A stretch of DNA of 52,098 bases from Candidatus Eisenbacteria bacterium (GTDB taxonomy: Bacteria; Eisenbacteria; RBG-16-71-46). Positions 15,246 through 23,368 of the stretch are shown piece after piece. A program made the position numbers and the translations under genes. How positions within the stretch are numbered: the first letter of the stretch is position 1; every line of letters begins with the position of its first letter. The notes below the pieces were generated by a model that saw only the letters and a program-made list of their open reading frames with translations, had not been told where the DNA came from and ran no database searches. The DNA is taken from positions 1-52,098 of the forward strand of contig JABFRW010000031.1 in the NCBI GenBank assembly GCA_013140805.1, read 5' to 3'.

Positions 15246-16667
15246 TTACGCGCTCTCGGCCGCGAGCTGGCCGGAAGTGCCGTTGCCGGCCGCAGCGGAC
15301 TCGCCGTGTCCGCGAGGATCGGCCAGCTCGTAGGCGTTGAGTCGGTTGTAGAGCGTCTTGAGGCTGACGCCGAGGATCTTGGCCGCCCGCCGCTTGTCTC
15401 CTTTGAGCTGGTCGAGGGTCGCGAAGATCAACCGTCGCTCGACCTCCTCGATCGATGCGCCCACCCGCACCTCGAGCGTCGGCCCATGGGTCGCGTGCCG
15501 GTCGATCGGAGCCGACGCGGGCAGCGACTCGGGTCGAATCACACCATCCGAGAGGATGACCGCGCGTTCGACCGCATTGCGAAGCTCGCGCACGTTGCCT
15601 GGCCAGGCATAGTTCGTGAGGCGCTCAGTCGCTTCCGAGCTCCAACGACACTCGACGCCATGGCGCTCCGTGGCTTCCGCGAGGAACTGGTTCGCCAGCA
15701 TGACCAGGTCCTCCCCGCGATCGCGCAGCGGCGGAAGCTGGATCGGAAAGACGTTGAGTCGGTAGTAGAGGTCCTCGCGAAGCGCACGCGCTTTGATGGC
15801 CTCGAGGGGATCCTGATTCGTGGCGGCGATCACCCGCACGTCGACTGGAATCACCTCGGACGAGCCGACGCGGGTGATGGTGCCGGTCTCGAGCACGCGC
15901 AGGAGTTTGACCTGAAGTTCGATCGGCATCTCCGTGACTTCGTCGAGAAACAGCGTTCCGCCGTTGGCTTCCTCGAAGTGGCCTCGCCGCTCCCGATCGG
16001 CGCTCGTAAAGCTGCCCTTCTGGTGTCCGAACAACTCGCTCTCCATGAGCGACGGAGCGATCGCGCCGCAATTGACGGCCAGGAACCGTGCGGCCTTGCG
16101 GGAGCCCATGCGATGAATCGTCTCCGCCACGACTTCCTTCCCGGTGCCGCTTTCCCCTGTGATGAGTACGCTCGCATTGGTGCGCGTGACGCGGTCGATC
16201 AGGTCGAACACACGCTGCATTGCGGGAGAGTGGCCCACCAATCGTCCGAAGCGTCCGAGATCCCGCAGCTCGTGCTTGAGTCCGCGAATCTCCGTCTTGA
16301 GCTCGCGCGTTCGAGTCACGTTGGCGAAGATCGCCCGCAGGCGCGAGCGTTCGACCGGCTTCACGAGATAGTCGGTCGCTCCGTGCCGAAGCGCCTCGAT
16401 CGCGGATGGCACGCTGGCGTTCCCCGTGATCACGACCAGTTCCGACTGGGCGGCGACCGCTTCGTCCTTGAGCAGGGAGGCGCCATCGCCGTCCGGGAGG
16501 CCCAGATCGACGAGCACCACGTCGGGCGTAGACTCGGCAAGCAGTCGCTTCGCGTCCTCGAGACTGCCGGCCTCGCGAATCGAGTGACCCTCACGGTTCA
16601 ACAGCAACGCGAGACTGCTGCGAAACTCTTCGTCGTCATCGACGATCAATACCGAGACGGGCGCCAT
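15246..16667 (-). CDS. NtrC-family sigma-54-dependent response regulator
   Basis: A 473-residue transcription activator. The receiver domain (res 1-115) has VLIVDDDEEF and phospho-acceptor Asp in VDLGLPDGDG (about res 54). The AAA+ domain (about 140-375) has Walker A GESGTGKE (about 172), Walker B GGTLFLDEV and the R-finger region. The sigma-54 contact loop reads GSFTSA where most members have GAFTGA. A Fis-type helix-turn-helix follows (about 405-445): GDKRRAAKILGVSLKTLYNRLNAY. ATG 16667 opens at the receiver domain; the longer frame adds unrelated residues. It lies downstream of a kinase and a receiver protein, and candidate -24/-12 promoters stand before nearby genes. It converges with the porin, 10 bases apart. 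Confidence 0.95.
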   Translation of the reverse strand: MAPVSVLIVDDDEEFRSSLALLLNREGHSIREAGSLEDAKRLLAESTPDVVLVDLGLPDGDGASLLKDEAVAAQSELVVITGNASVPSAIEALRHGATDYLVKPVERSRLRAIFANVTRTRELKTEIRGLKHELRDLGRFGRLVGHSPAMQRVFDLIDRVTRTNASVLITGESGTGKEVVAETIHRMGSRKAARFLAVNCGAIAPSLMESELFGHQKGSFTSADRERRGHFEEANGGTLFLDEVTEMPIELQVKLLRVLETGTITRVGSSEVIPVDVRVIAATNQDPLEAIKARALREDLYYRLNVFPIQLPPLRDRGEDLVMLANQFLAEATERHGVECRWSSEATERLTNYAWPGNVRELRNAVERAVILSDGVIRPESLPASAPIDRHATHGPTLEVRVGASIEEVERRLIFATLDQLKGDKRRAAKILGVSLKTLYNRLNAYELADPRGHGESAAAGNGTSGQLAAESA

Positions 16668-16681
16668 GGTGTGTCTCCGAG

Positions 16682-17125
16682 TTACTCGGACCGGGCCGAG
16701 TGATTCAATTGAGTCCAGTAGCGAGCGACATCGGCGACGTAACTGCCGGGGCCGCGGGGGTCGAATCGCTTCAGCACGAAACTGTTCGCGCCCAATGCGT
16801 AGCACCGCGCCGCATCGTCTGGGCGATCCGAGGACGACATGACGACGATCGGGATCATTCTGGTCCGCCGTGCCTCGCGAATGCGGTGGATGACGTCCCA
16901 GCCGCTCATCGAAGGCATGCGCAAATCCAGGATGATCAGCTCGACGTCGCGGGCGCGCGGGGATGCACCTGCCTCGTCCTCGAGTCCGAGCGTGCGAAGC
17001 GCCTCGAGCCCGTCGTGCGCGACCACCACGTCGGCCCGCACGCCCTCTCGTTGGATGGCGCGGCGCGCCACCATGAGGAAATCATCGTCGTCGTCGACGA
17101 GCAGAATGATCGGCTGTGGTTTCAT
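16682..17125 (-). CDS. Single-domain response regulator (Rcp1-like)
   Basis: A 147-residue stand-alone receiver. It shows PIILLVDDDDDFLMVARRAI (acidic pocket), phospho-acceptor Asp in IILDLRMPSMSGWDV (about res 63), IVVMSSSDRPDD (Thr/Ser position) and NSFVLKRFDP (Lys). The short helix after the Asp and the long alpha-4 region resemble Rcp1-type receivers that pair with multi-domain kinases. ATG 17125 shares ATGA with the kinase stop, so the pair is translationally coupled. With no output domain it probably acts as a phosphate relay or sink between the kinase and the NtrC-type regulator 14 bases downstream. Confidence 0.92.
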   Translation of the reverse strand: MKPQPIILLVDDDDDFLMVARRAIQREGVRADVVVAHDGLEALRTLGLEDEAGASPRARDVELIILDLRMPSMSGWDVIHRIREARRTRMIPIVVMSSSDRPDDAARCYALGANSFVLKRFDPRGPGSYVADVARYWTQLNHSARSE

Positions 17126-18819
17126 GAGTGCTCTGGCGCACCGGGCAACACGAAGTAGAACTTCGCGCCGCCTGCGCCGTTGCTTTCGGCCCAGATGCGC
17201 CCCGACAGGCGACGTACGCTCTTTGCGACGATCGCGAGCCCGAGCCCTGAACCCTGGTATTCCTTGGTCGAATGCAACTTGCGAAATGGTTCGAACAGGC
17301 TGTCTGCCGCATCGGGATCGAATCCGATGCCATTGTCGGAGACCACGTAGGTGTTCTCCGTCTCGCCCCGCTCGGCTCGCACGACCACGGTCGGCGTCGG
17401 TTGATCGCGCGTGAACTTGATCGCATTGCTGAAGAGATTCTCGAAGATGCTTTCGAGCAGTTCCGGATCGCCCATCGCCGGAGGCAATTCCGCCAGCTCG
17501 AAACGCACCGGGCCCGAAACCACCGGACCCGAGGACACGACCGCGAATGACTCGCGGGCGATCTGCGTCATGTCCAGCCGAACTCTGGAGACCTGGCGCC
17601 CGCCAATCCACGCGAACTGAGTGAGTCGATCGAGGAGTCGTGTTGCGCTGTCACCGGCCGTTCGGATGCGAAGCAGCAGGCGATGACCCTCCGGATCGAG
17701 ACGTTCGCGATAGTCTTCTTCGATCACGGCGGCGAGATTCTGAATCGCGCCGATGGGCGAGCGCAGATCGTGAGAGATCGAGTGCGTGAACGCCTCCAAC
17801 TCGATGACGGCCTCACGCAACTCGCCGGTGCGCTGTTCGACTCGCAGCTCCAGATCATCGTTGAGCTGACGAAGCGCCTGGTCGCGGGTCGACAGCGAGG
17901 CGAGCTGAACGCCCAGTTCCTCGTTCGACTCGCGCAGGGCCCGCGAGTAGTCGTGCAGCCGCAGCATCTGGAATCCGATCGCGAACGACGCCAGTGACAA
18001 CAGGAATCCCGTGAGCAACAGGAACGAAGGCCATTGTGACGCGACGCTCGCCATGAATTCGCGGGTCGGCTCGTATTCGATCGTCCAGTCCGAGCCCAGA
18101 ATCGTCGTGAACTCCATCGAGCGACGCAACCACGGCGGGACCCCGGGCGCCGCGGTAGCGGAATGAAACACCTCGCTGCCCGATGCGGTTCGAACGCGAA
18201 AGGAGACGAGCGGAGAGGCCGAGGCACCCAGCTGCGTGAACAACGCGCGTGGACTCAGAGTCGCGACAGCCACTCCGAGACTGTCGGCGGGCGTGCGGAC
18301 CGCAAGGAGATACGTCAATTCCTGGCTGGTCGTGTCGGTGCGTGCAGCTTCGGGAGTGGGCCGGCGCAAGTGGGTCGCCGCGAGCGTGAGTTGCTCGGTG
18401 CTGAGAGACACGAGTGTCGTGTCGCGCGATGCGAACCGATTGAGGGTTCCCATCGAATCGACCCACCCGACCGAAACCACGCTCGGATGAGTCGCGAGGA
18501 ACAGCTCGATCTCGAACGCCCACTTACCCTGCTCGGGAACGCCGAGAATTCGCCACATGTCGGCGAGCGCACGAAAGTCCCACAGATCACGTCGAACGAT
18601 TTCGTAGACGCGTCCGCGATGGGACTTGGCGAGGCTCGACATCAAGCTGGACTGCTGAGCTTGCGCGGCCTCGCGTGCCCGCCACCATGCCACGCCGGTC
18701 GTGCCGATCCCGATGACACCGATGAGAATCGGCAGGAACATCCCGGTGCGCGTCCAGGCTCTTCGGACCCGTGCCATGGAGTCACGTGAGAGTCGGGAGA
18801 GCGCGGGGTCGTCCATCAT
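17122..18819 (-). CDS. Membrane sensor histidine kinase with periplasmic sensor domain
   Basis: A 565-residue kinase. ATG 18819 has GGAG six bases upstream; the start at 18849 would place that ribosome site inside the gene. Two membrane helices (about res 27-46 and 260-285) flank a periplasmic segment of about 210 residues with a CHASE-like or other extracellular sensor fold that I cannot name. A coiled-coil linker (LRESNEELGVQLASLSTRDQA) leads to HisKA with phospho-His in SHDLRSPIG (about res 355). The ATPase domain has an N-box (NLFSNAIKFT), DNGIGFDP and GSGLGLAI. It heads a kinase-receiver-NtrC operon, and the beta-barrel and YtxH genes lie on its other side. Confidence 0.93.
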   Translation of the reverse strand: MMDDPALSRLSRDSMARVRRAWTRTGMFLPILIGVIGIGTTGVAWWRAREAAQAQQSSLMSSLAKSHRGRVYEIVRRDLWDFRALADMWRILGVPEQGKWAFEIELFLATHPSVVSVGWVDSMGTLNRFASRDTTLVSLSTEQLTLAATHLRRPTPEAARTDTTSQELTYLLAVRTPADSLGVAVATLSPRALFTQLGASASPLVSFRVRTASGSEVFHSATAAPGVPPWLRRSMEFTTILGSDWTIEYEPTREFMASVASQWPSFLLLTGFLLSLASFAIGFQMLRLHDYSRALRESNEELGVQLASLSTRDQALRQLNDDLELRVEQRTGELREAVIELEAFTHSISHDLRSPIGAIQNLAAVIEEDYRERLDPEGHRLLLRIRTAGDSATRLLDRLTQFAWIGGRQVSRVRLDMTQIARESFAVVSSGPVVSGPVRFELAELPPAMGDPELLESIFENLFSNAIKFTRDQPTPTVVVRAERGETENTYVVSDNGIGFDPDAADSLFEPFRKLHSTKEYQGSGLGLAIVAKSVRRLSGRIWAESNGAGGAKFYFVLPGAPEHS

Positions 18820-18984
18820 GTGAGGCTCCAAGGGCACGCCCCATGCCACGACGGCCGGGTAGAGAACAGCCGTCGGATTCCGAGGTTTCTTGGGGGTCTG
18901 TGGAGAAATCCCCCGCGATAGACCGACATCGATGCGACGGAGATTGTAAATCCTACGCGCCCCCGCGCAAGGGCTGCAAAGACT

Positions 18985-19014
18985 GGCCCCGCCGGGACCG
19001 AGCCAGGCGGGGCC
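18985..19014 (-). terminator. Rho-independent-like terminator of the beta-barrel gene
   Basis: GGCCCCGCC (18985-18993) pairs with GGCGGGGCC (19006-19014), a 9-bp perfect stem with a 12-base loop. It lies 30 bases downstream of the minus-strand stop at 19044. On that strand the stem is followed by AGTCTTTG, a weak T-rich stretch. Confidence 0.6.
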
Positions 19015-19043
19015 GAGTCAGTCGAATCGCGTCTGCGGTCCCC

Positions 19044-19622
19044 TTAGAAGTTGAAACCGAGCCCCGCCGATAGTGACCAGAAGTCAGGGTCGAAGGTCTC
19101 CGGTACCAGGCGGCTGTCCTGGTCCTGCATCATCACGTAACGGCCGTGAACGTCGAGTGTCGCCGCCGGCGCGATCGGGAATCGCAACCCGCCGCCGACG
19201 TGGACGCCGAAGTCCTGGCGGGTCTCGTCCTGCAGGAGCGGCACGCGATCCTGATCGAAGTCGAAGGTGGTGTAGTACCAACCCACCCCCGCTCCTGCGT
19301 AGAGCACCGGGATCGGCGTGAGCCACAGCGACGCGGTCACCGGCCACATCCGCTGACGCAGCACTCCATCGAAGCGCTCCTCGGTGCGGTAAGTGATCCC
19401 GATTTCGGGTGTGATGGGCCCGAAGTTCTGTCGGAGCGCCAGGCCGACGAGCACACGCGCGCTCTCGTCACCTTCGTCCACGGCATTGGTCATGCCGATC
19501 GAGGGAATGATCTCGGTGGCCCGCGCAAGTGAACCTACGAGAGTCAAAGAGATCACCAGCGCCGTACCGATGGCGGATCTGCTGAGCAGCTCCAGATTCG
19601 TGAGGGGTCGTATGCGATGCAT
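19044..19622 (-). CDS. Outer-membrane beta-barrel protein of the sigma-54 module
   Basis: A 192-residue protein with a signal peptide (AIGTALVISLTLVGSLARA). ATG 19622 has AAGGAG seven bases upstream; the longer frame starting at 20357 is a shadow. The mature part has barrel strands: ESARVLVGLALRQNF, GPITPEIGITYRTEERF, PVTASLWLTPIPVLYAGAGVGWYYTTF, QDFGVHVGGGLRFPIAP, TLDVHGRYVMM and a C-terminal WSLSAGLGFNF ending in Phe as needed for BAM insertion. Its length fits an eight-stranded OmpA-like or OMP_b-brl barrel. A -24/-12 sequence TGGCATGTCGATTGC (19690-19676) lies so that the transcript would start about 40 bases before the ATG. Confidence 0.83.
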   Translation of the reverse strand: MHRIRPLTNLELLSRSAIGTALVISLTLVGSLARATEIIPSIGMTNAVDEGDESARVLVGLALRQNFGPITPEIGITYRTEERFDGVLRQRMWPVTASLWLTPIPVLYAGAGVGWYYTTFDFDQDRVPLLQDETRQDFGVHVGGGLRFPIAPAATLDVHGRYVMMQDQDSRLVPETFDPDFWSLSAGLGFNF

Positions 19623-19675
19623 GGTTGAACTCCTTGGCAGTTCAGGGAGGTTGCGGTGGGGTACACGAGCTAAGC

Positions 19676-19690
19676 GCAATCGACATGCCA
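19676..19690 (-). promoter_or_regulatory. Sigma-54 (-24/-12) promoter candidate for the beta-barrel gene
   Basis: On the minus strand the sequence is TGGCATGTCGATTGC, compared with the consensus TGGCACG-N4-TTGC. GG and GC are 10 bases apart as required, and only one conserved position differs (T for C). The predicted start is about 19665, 43 bases ahead of ATG 19622, leaving room for the ribosome site. Confidence 0.6.
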
Positions 19691-19844
19691 CGCGCCGAAC
19701 TCGTTGCGGCACTGCCCGGCTGACCTGGGCATGACGCGTGAGACCCCCATTTCTGCGCCTCGTGACACCCGTTCTTACAAGAGAGTCGGCTGTCGAACAC
19801 CTCTCAATCGCCGTAGTTCCCTTGATTTCAACGGATATGGGTCG

Positions 19845-19859
19845 TGGCCCCGAGATTGC
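19845..19859 (+). promoter_or_regulatory. Sigma-54 (-24/-12) promoter candidate for the YtxH gene
   Basis: TGGCCCCGAGATTGC matches TGGC, then C, then TTGC, with GG-N10-GC spacing. Two conserved positions differ. The predicted start is near 19871, leaving a leader of about 120 bases before ATG 19992. Confidence 0.5.
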
Positions 19860-19991
19860 AGTACGACACCGTGCAGTCATTCGTCGCCGATCGATGTCCA
19901 ATTCATGCCTTCGCTGCATCGTGGTGGTGACCCTCGCGCAGGTCGCGAAAGTCATCAGCACCGTGCGACTCACTCTGAAAGGAATGACGTC

Positions 19992-20297
19992 ATGTCTGAC
20001 TTCAATGATCGCAATGGCGAGATGATCCTGGGATTCGTGCTCGGGGCAGTAGTCGGCGCAGGCGTCGCATTGCTCGTGTCGCCTTCGAACGGAGCCGAGA
20101 ATCGGAAGTTGCTCCGTGACAAGGCTCGCGACTGGAGCGGAGAGCTTCGCGATCGCGTCTCCGACCTGAAGAACGGTGCGAAGCGAATCGCCGACGAAGT
20201 GGAGCCGGGACTCGAGAGCGCGGCACAGGCCGGACGCGAATTGCTCTCGAAGGCGCGCTCGACGGTGAAGTCGACGACGGGGACCGAATCGGTCTGA
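19992..20297 (+). CDS. YtxH-like membrane-anchored stress protein
   Basis: A 101-residue protein with AAAGGA upstream of ATG 19992. One N-terminal membrane helix (res 11-31, MILGFVLGAVVGAGVALLVSP) is followed by SNGAENRKLLRDKARDWSGEL and an amphipathic alpha-helical tail. This is the YtxH family (Pfam YtxH), small proteins seen in stress regulons in many phyla, with unknown biochemical role. It is preceded by a candidate sigma-54 promoter and followed by a hairpin terminator, so it is a single-gene unit. A 10-base palindrome, ATGACGTCAT (19984-19993), lies across the start codon; whether it matters is unclear. Confidence 0.82.
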   Translation: MSDFNDRNGEMILGFVLGAVVGAGVALLVSPSNGAENRKLLRDKARDWSGELRDRVSDLKNGAKRIADEVEPGLESAAQAGRELLSKARSTVKSTTGTESV

Positions 20298-20345
20298 CGA
20301 ATCCGAGTGTGAAGATTGCTCGGCTGGGGAGTCCGAGCATGCGGG

Positions 20346-20380
20346 GGGCCGCGTCACGGAACTGGCGCGGCCCTTTCGTT
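20346..20380 (+). terminator. Rho-independent terminator between YtxH and the lipid kinase gene
   Basis: GGGCCGCG (20346-20353) pairs with CGCGGCCC (20366-20373), 8 bp with a 12-base loop, followed directly by TTTCGTTTT. That is a typical intrinsic terminator for the plus-strand YtxH transcript, 50 bases after its stop. Confidence 0.75.
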
Positions 20381-20381
20381 T

Positions 20382-22142
20382 TCAGAAAGCGAATTCGACC
20401 AGGCGATGCAGGAGCAGCCGAAACAGCACCGCGAGCCCCATGCCCCCGGCCGCACCAATCAATACGTCACTGGGATAGTGAACGCCGAGGTAAACCCGCG
20501 AGAATCCGACCACCGTCGCGACGGCGAACAACCACGGTGACCATCCCGGTGCGTGCGCCGACATCAGCAGTGCCCCCGCGAACGCCGCCGCCGAGTGTCC
20601 GGACGGGAACGAGAAGTCGCGCGGCCGCGGTCCGAGGACTCTCACTTCGACGAAGGCCACGAACGGCCGTCGTCGCCGGAACAGGCGTTTGAGCGGATAG
20701 TTCATGGTCAGCATGGTCAGCCACAGTACCGGGAGCATTTCGGCCGCGGCGCGCACCCCCTGCGCGGGACTGCGGACGACCAGAATGAGCGCGGCGACGG
20801 CCCAACCCTCTCCGTAGTGCATGAGACGCGAGGTCCAGATGAGCAGCGAGTCCCACGGAGGGCCGAACGCGAGGCGATTGAGTCGAATGTAGATCGCGGC
20901 GTCGAGCGCACTGAGTGCCGCGATGGGATGCCGGGCCATTCCGTGCAGAACCCAGGTCTTCGAATGCTGAGCCACCATCGCGCTCAGATCCTCGGCCAAC
21001 GTCGCGGCAGCCGGAGTGGTGGGGACCACGCCGTTTGCGGCGAGGGGAGCGGACTCCGCGGTCGCACTGGAGACTTCGCGCGGAATGTCGGCCGTGCCCG
21101 CCACGTCGGGATGATCCTCGAGTGTCGCTCCGGACTTCGGAACCACGACGCGAATCGCACGCGGAACTACCGTCAGCGTGATCGGGGTCGTGCCGATCAG
21201 CTCGCCGTCACCCTGGACCGCCACACTGCGACGGGTGTCGATCGTGAGCGAGTCGCGAACCGGGTAGTAGCTGGTGTTGTTGTCGCGGCGATGTCGACCC
21301 GTGAGAATCCGCCAGAATACAGTTGCGCCCCCGAGCCATCCGCGCAGGTCGAACAGGCACAGATCCACCTCGCCATCCGCTGGATCGACGCCGGGGCCGT
21401 AAGAAAAGGGCGGTGCTCCCGCACTCCCGGCATTCGCAACGATGAGCTGCCAGGCCCGTGCCTTGAGCGCGGCTCCGTCGATGCTCAATCGAAAGTGAAT
21501 GCTTCGGAATGAAGCCGCCTGACGAATGAATGCCAGCAGATAGGCGAGCCGGCCGTACCGCTCCTGCTGCGCGCGGCGGGTGTCGGAGATCATCAGTGCG
21601 TCCGCCCCGATTCCGAGCTGTGTCAGGATCAGTCGCTCCCCGACTTTCATGGCGTCCAGTTCGAGGGTCGTCTGCGATTCCACGGCGAGCGCGATTGCCT
21701 CGGGAACGGTGGTGGGAATGCCGAGCTCGCGCGCCAGCACGTTCGCGGTTCCGGTCGGAATGATCGCGAGCGCCGTGCGGCTTCGCGATCGAGCACACAT
21801 GCAGCTCGCAACCAGGCCGATGGTTCCGTCTCCGCCGGCCGCGATGACCCGGTCACAGCCGTCTCGCAGTGCGCGCCGGACGGTGGTGGCGAGAGAGCGG
21901 CTACCGGCCGCGCCGGGTTCGATTCGCACGATCCGGAATCGCAGTCGCTGTCGAAGCAGCGCGGCGCGAACCGCGGTGTGAAGTGTGTTGCCGTCGGTGC
22001 GCGCGGAAGCGGGATTGAGCACCACGAGCACATCCGTACCTCGCGAATCACGAGGCCTCTGGCCGCGCGGCGCCGAACGCGACGGCGTGGCCCCGGTGCC
22101 GCCGGAGCCACGCCTGCGTGTCGCGACCTGCCGAATGTTCAT
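20382..22142 (-). CDS. Lipid kinase (DAGK)-PAP2 phosphatase fusion membrane protein
   Basis: A 586-residue fusion. The N-terminal part (about res 36-345) is a diacylglycerol-kinase-like / YegS-type lipid kinase: VLVVLNPASA, AAGGDGTIGLVA (nucleotide-binding GGDGT, about res 104), PTGTANVLARELGIP and VQGDGE. The C-terminal part (about 390-586) is a PAP2-type membrane phosphatase with the three motifs KRLFRRRRPF, FPSGHS and SRVYLGVHYPSD, plus about five membrane helices. One enzyme may therefore make and remove a lipid phosphate, acting on diacylglycerol, undecaprenol or a sphingoid base. It lies 23 bases downstream of the BON protein on the same strand and is probably co-transcribed with it. 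Confidence 0.92.
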   Translation of the reverse strand: MNIRQVATRRRGSGGTGATPSRSAPRGQRPRDSRGTDVLVVLNPASARTDGNTLHTAVRAALLRQRLRFRIVRIEPGAAGSRSLATTVRRALRDGCDRVIAAGGDGTIGLVASCMCARSRSRTALAIIPTGTANVLARELGIPTTVPEAIALAVESQTTLELDAMKVGERLILTQLGIGADALMISDTRRAQQERYGRLAYLLAFIRQAASFRSIHFRLSIDGAALKARAWQLIVANAGSAGAPPFSYGPGVDPADGEVDLCLFDLRGWLGGATVFWRILTGRHRRDNNTSYYPVRDSLTIDTRRSVAVQGDGELIGTTPITLTVVPRAIRVVVPKSGATLEDHPDVAGTADIPREVSSATAESAPLAANGVVPTTPAAATLAEDLSAMVAQHSKTWVLHGMARHPIAALSALDAAIYIRLNRLAFGPPWDSLLIWTSRLMHYGEGWAVAALILVVRSPAQGVRAAAEMLPVLWLTMLTMNYPLKRLFRRRRPFVAFVEVRVLGPRPRDFSFPSGHSAAAFAGALLMSAHAPGWSPWLFAVATVVGFSRVYLGVHYPSDVLIGAAGGMGLAVLFRLLLHRLVEFAF

Positions 22143-22165
22143 GCCGTTGCCGGTGAGTGGGAAGG

Positions 22166-23212
22166 TCAGTCGCGGCTCGCGCGGCCTTCCTCTCGCCGCA
22201 TATCGTCCTTCACACCACTCACTCCGGGGGTCGAGCGCGCGATCAGGAGTGCCTCGTAGCGATCCCCGAGCTTGCTGTAGGTGCCGGTGAGACGCGCAAC
22301 CGCCGCCTTCACTTCGACCGAGACGTTCGCCCCTTCGAGTCTGGCGTCTGTGATGCGGGTCCGAATCGACTTCTCGAGTTCGGAGTCGTCCGCCGTGGCT
22401 CGCGCCTGCATCGTCGGCGGGACGATCTGGAGCTCGTCCTTGGCATCCTTTCCACCCGACACGTCCTTCGCGATCTGCAGCGCCTTGTCCTTCACGCTCT
22501 GGCTCGGGACCACCCCGAAGAGAATGACCTGGCCACGATGCGTGTCGACATTGATGTCGCTGGCCGGAATGTCCGAATCGAAGATGAATCGCGTCTTGGT
22601 TTCGGTCGTGATCCAGGCATCGGAGACCGGGTTCCCGGGGGATGGCGGGTTCTTCTCATCCCAGATTTCACGGTCGGCGAAGCGATCCGGACTCTTGATC
22701 TCGGAGGCGAGACGCTTCACGCCGCCAACCTGGGCCGCAGTCTCGAGCGCCCGCAGGTGATCCGCGAGGGTCTCCGCATTTCCTGCGAGCAACACGAGGC
22801 CCTTGTTGACCGACTTGACGCTCACCTGGCTGTCGTCGAGTTCGTGTTCGTTCTTGAGCGCGGTCGCGACCGCATCCTTGAGGTTGGCGTCGCTCTCGTT
22901 CACGACCTTGCGATCCTTCGACGAAACGACCTGCAGCAGATTGCGAACCGAACGCACTCCGCCGACGCGGCCGGCGACGACCGCGGCATTCGATTGTTCC
23001 TGCCTGGTCGCGACCTTGCCGTGCAGCGTCACGCGCCCGTCGAAGGTGTCGACGTCGATCGGGAGGCCGGAGACTTCACTCGAGGTCATCAGCGCAATCT
23101 TGACCTTGGCGGTCACCCAGGGATCGGGCGCCGCTGAACTGCTAGCCGCCCAACCGAGAGCGACGGTGACAACGGCACATCGCAGCAGTGAAACCATCAG
23201 GCTGCGCTTCAT
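22166..23212 (-). CDS. Secreted protein with four BON domains
   Basis: A 348-residue exported protein with signal peptide RCAVVTVALGWAASSSA and AGGAGG five bases before ATG 23212. Four BON domains of about 65-70 residues follow: DPWVTAKVKIALMTSS (about res 28), SDANLKDAVATALKN (about 103), SDAWITTETKTRFIFDSDIPA (about 194) and DSELEKSIRTRI (about 274). Each has the hallmark (V/I).V....G.V.L.G.V.....A...A....GV..V.N.L. BON domains bind membranes or phospholipids and occur in envelope-stress proteins such as OsmY. Four copies in one chain is more than the usual one to three. It lies in an operon with the lipid kinase-PAP2 fusion, under a candidate sigma-54 promoter at 23369-23383. Confidence 0.9.
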   Translation of the reverse strand: MKRSLMVSLLRCAVVTVALGWAASSSAAPDPWVTAKVKIALMTSSEVSGLPIDVDTFDGRVTLHGKVATRQEQSNAAVVAGRVGGVRSVRNLLQVVSSKDRKVVNESDANLKDAVATALKNEHELDDSQVSVKSVNKGLVLLAGNAETLADHLRALETAAQVGGVKRLASEIKSPDRFADREIWDEKNPPSPGNPVSDAWITTETKTRFIFDSDIPASDINVDTHRGQVILFGVVPSQSVKDKALQIAKDVSGGKDAKDELQIVPPTMQARATADDSELEKSIRTRITDARLEGANVSVEVKAAVARLTGTYSKLGDRYEALLIARSTPGVSGVKDDMRREEGRASRD

Positions 23213-23368
23213 GGGTTCCTCCTGAATCAGCGGCCACGAGGGCCGGGAGAAAGTCGGTGAAATAAACGCGGCTGGTGCTTCGATCGCCCATCGCGCCGAA
23301 GCGTCCTGGGTTGACTGCACACCCACCGTGAGCAGTCGGTCCGAAGCATCCAGCCGGGTCTGACAAGC

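Larger units (their letters stand above)
19623..19991. other. Intergenic region holding two divergent sigma-54 promoter candidates
   Basis: About 370 bases without a gene between the minus-strand barrel and the plus-strand YtxH gene. It contains the two -24/-12 sequences at 19676-19690 (leftward) and 19845-19859 (rightward). The stretch of about 155 bases between them has room for shared NtrC-type enhancer sites, although I cannot recognise specific ones. Short open frames here have no support. Confidence 0.5.

Noticed and set aside
14730-16703. 657-codon plus-strand frame over the porin and NtrC genes
   Set aside because: It crosses two well-supported genes in the wrong frame and contains no domain motif; a shadow.
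18834-18848. TGGCATGGGGCGTGC on the minus strand, a fourth -24/-12-like sequence before the histidine kinase
   Set aside because: The predicted transcript start (about 18822) would fall after the kinase's ribosome site (18826-18829) and only three bases before its ATG at 18819, so it cannot drive that start.
19984-19993. Palindrome ATGACGTCAT across the YtxH start codon (a similar TGACGTCA lies at the modC stop, 11021-11028)
   Set aside because: Short palindromes arise by chance, and one site is at a start codon while the other is at a stop, so there is no common role.
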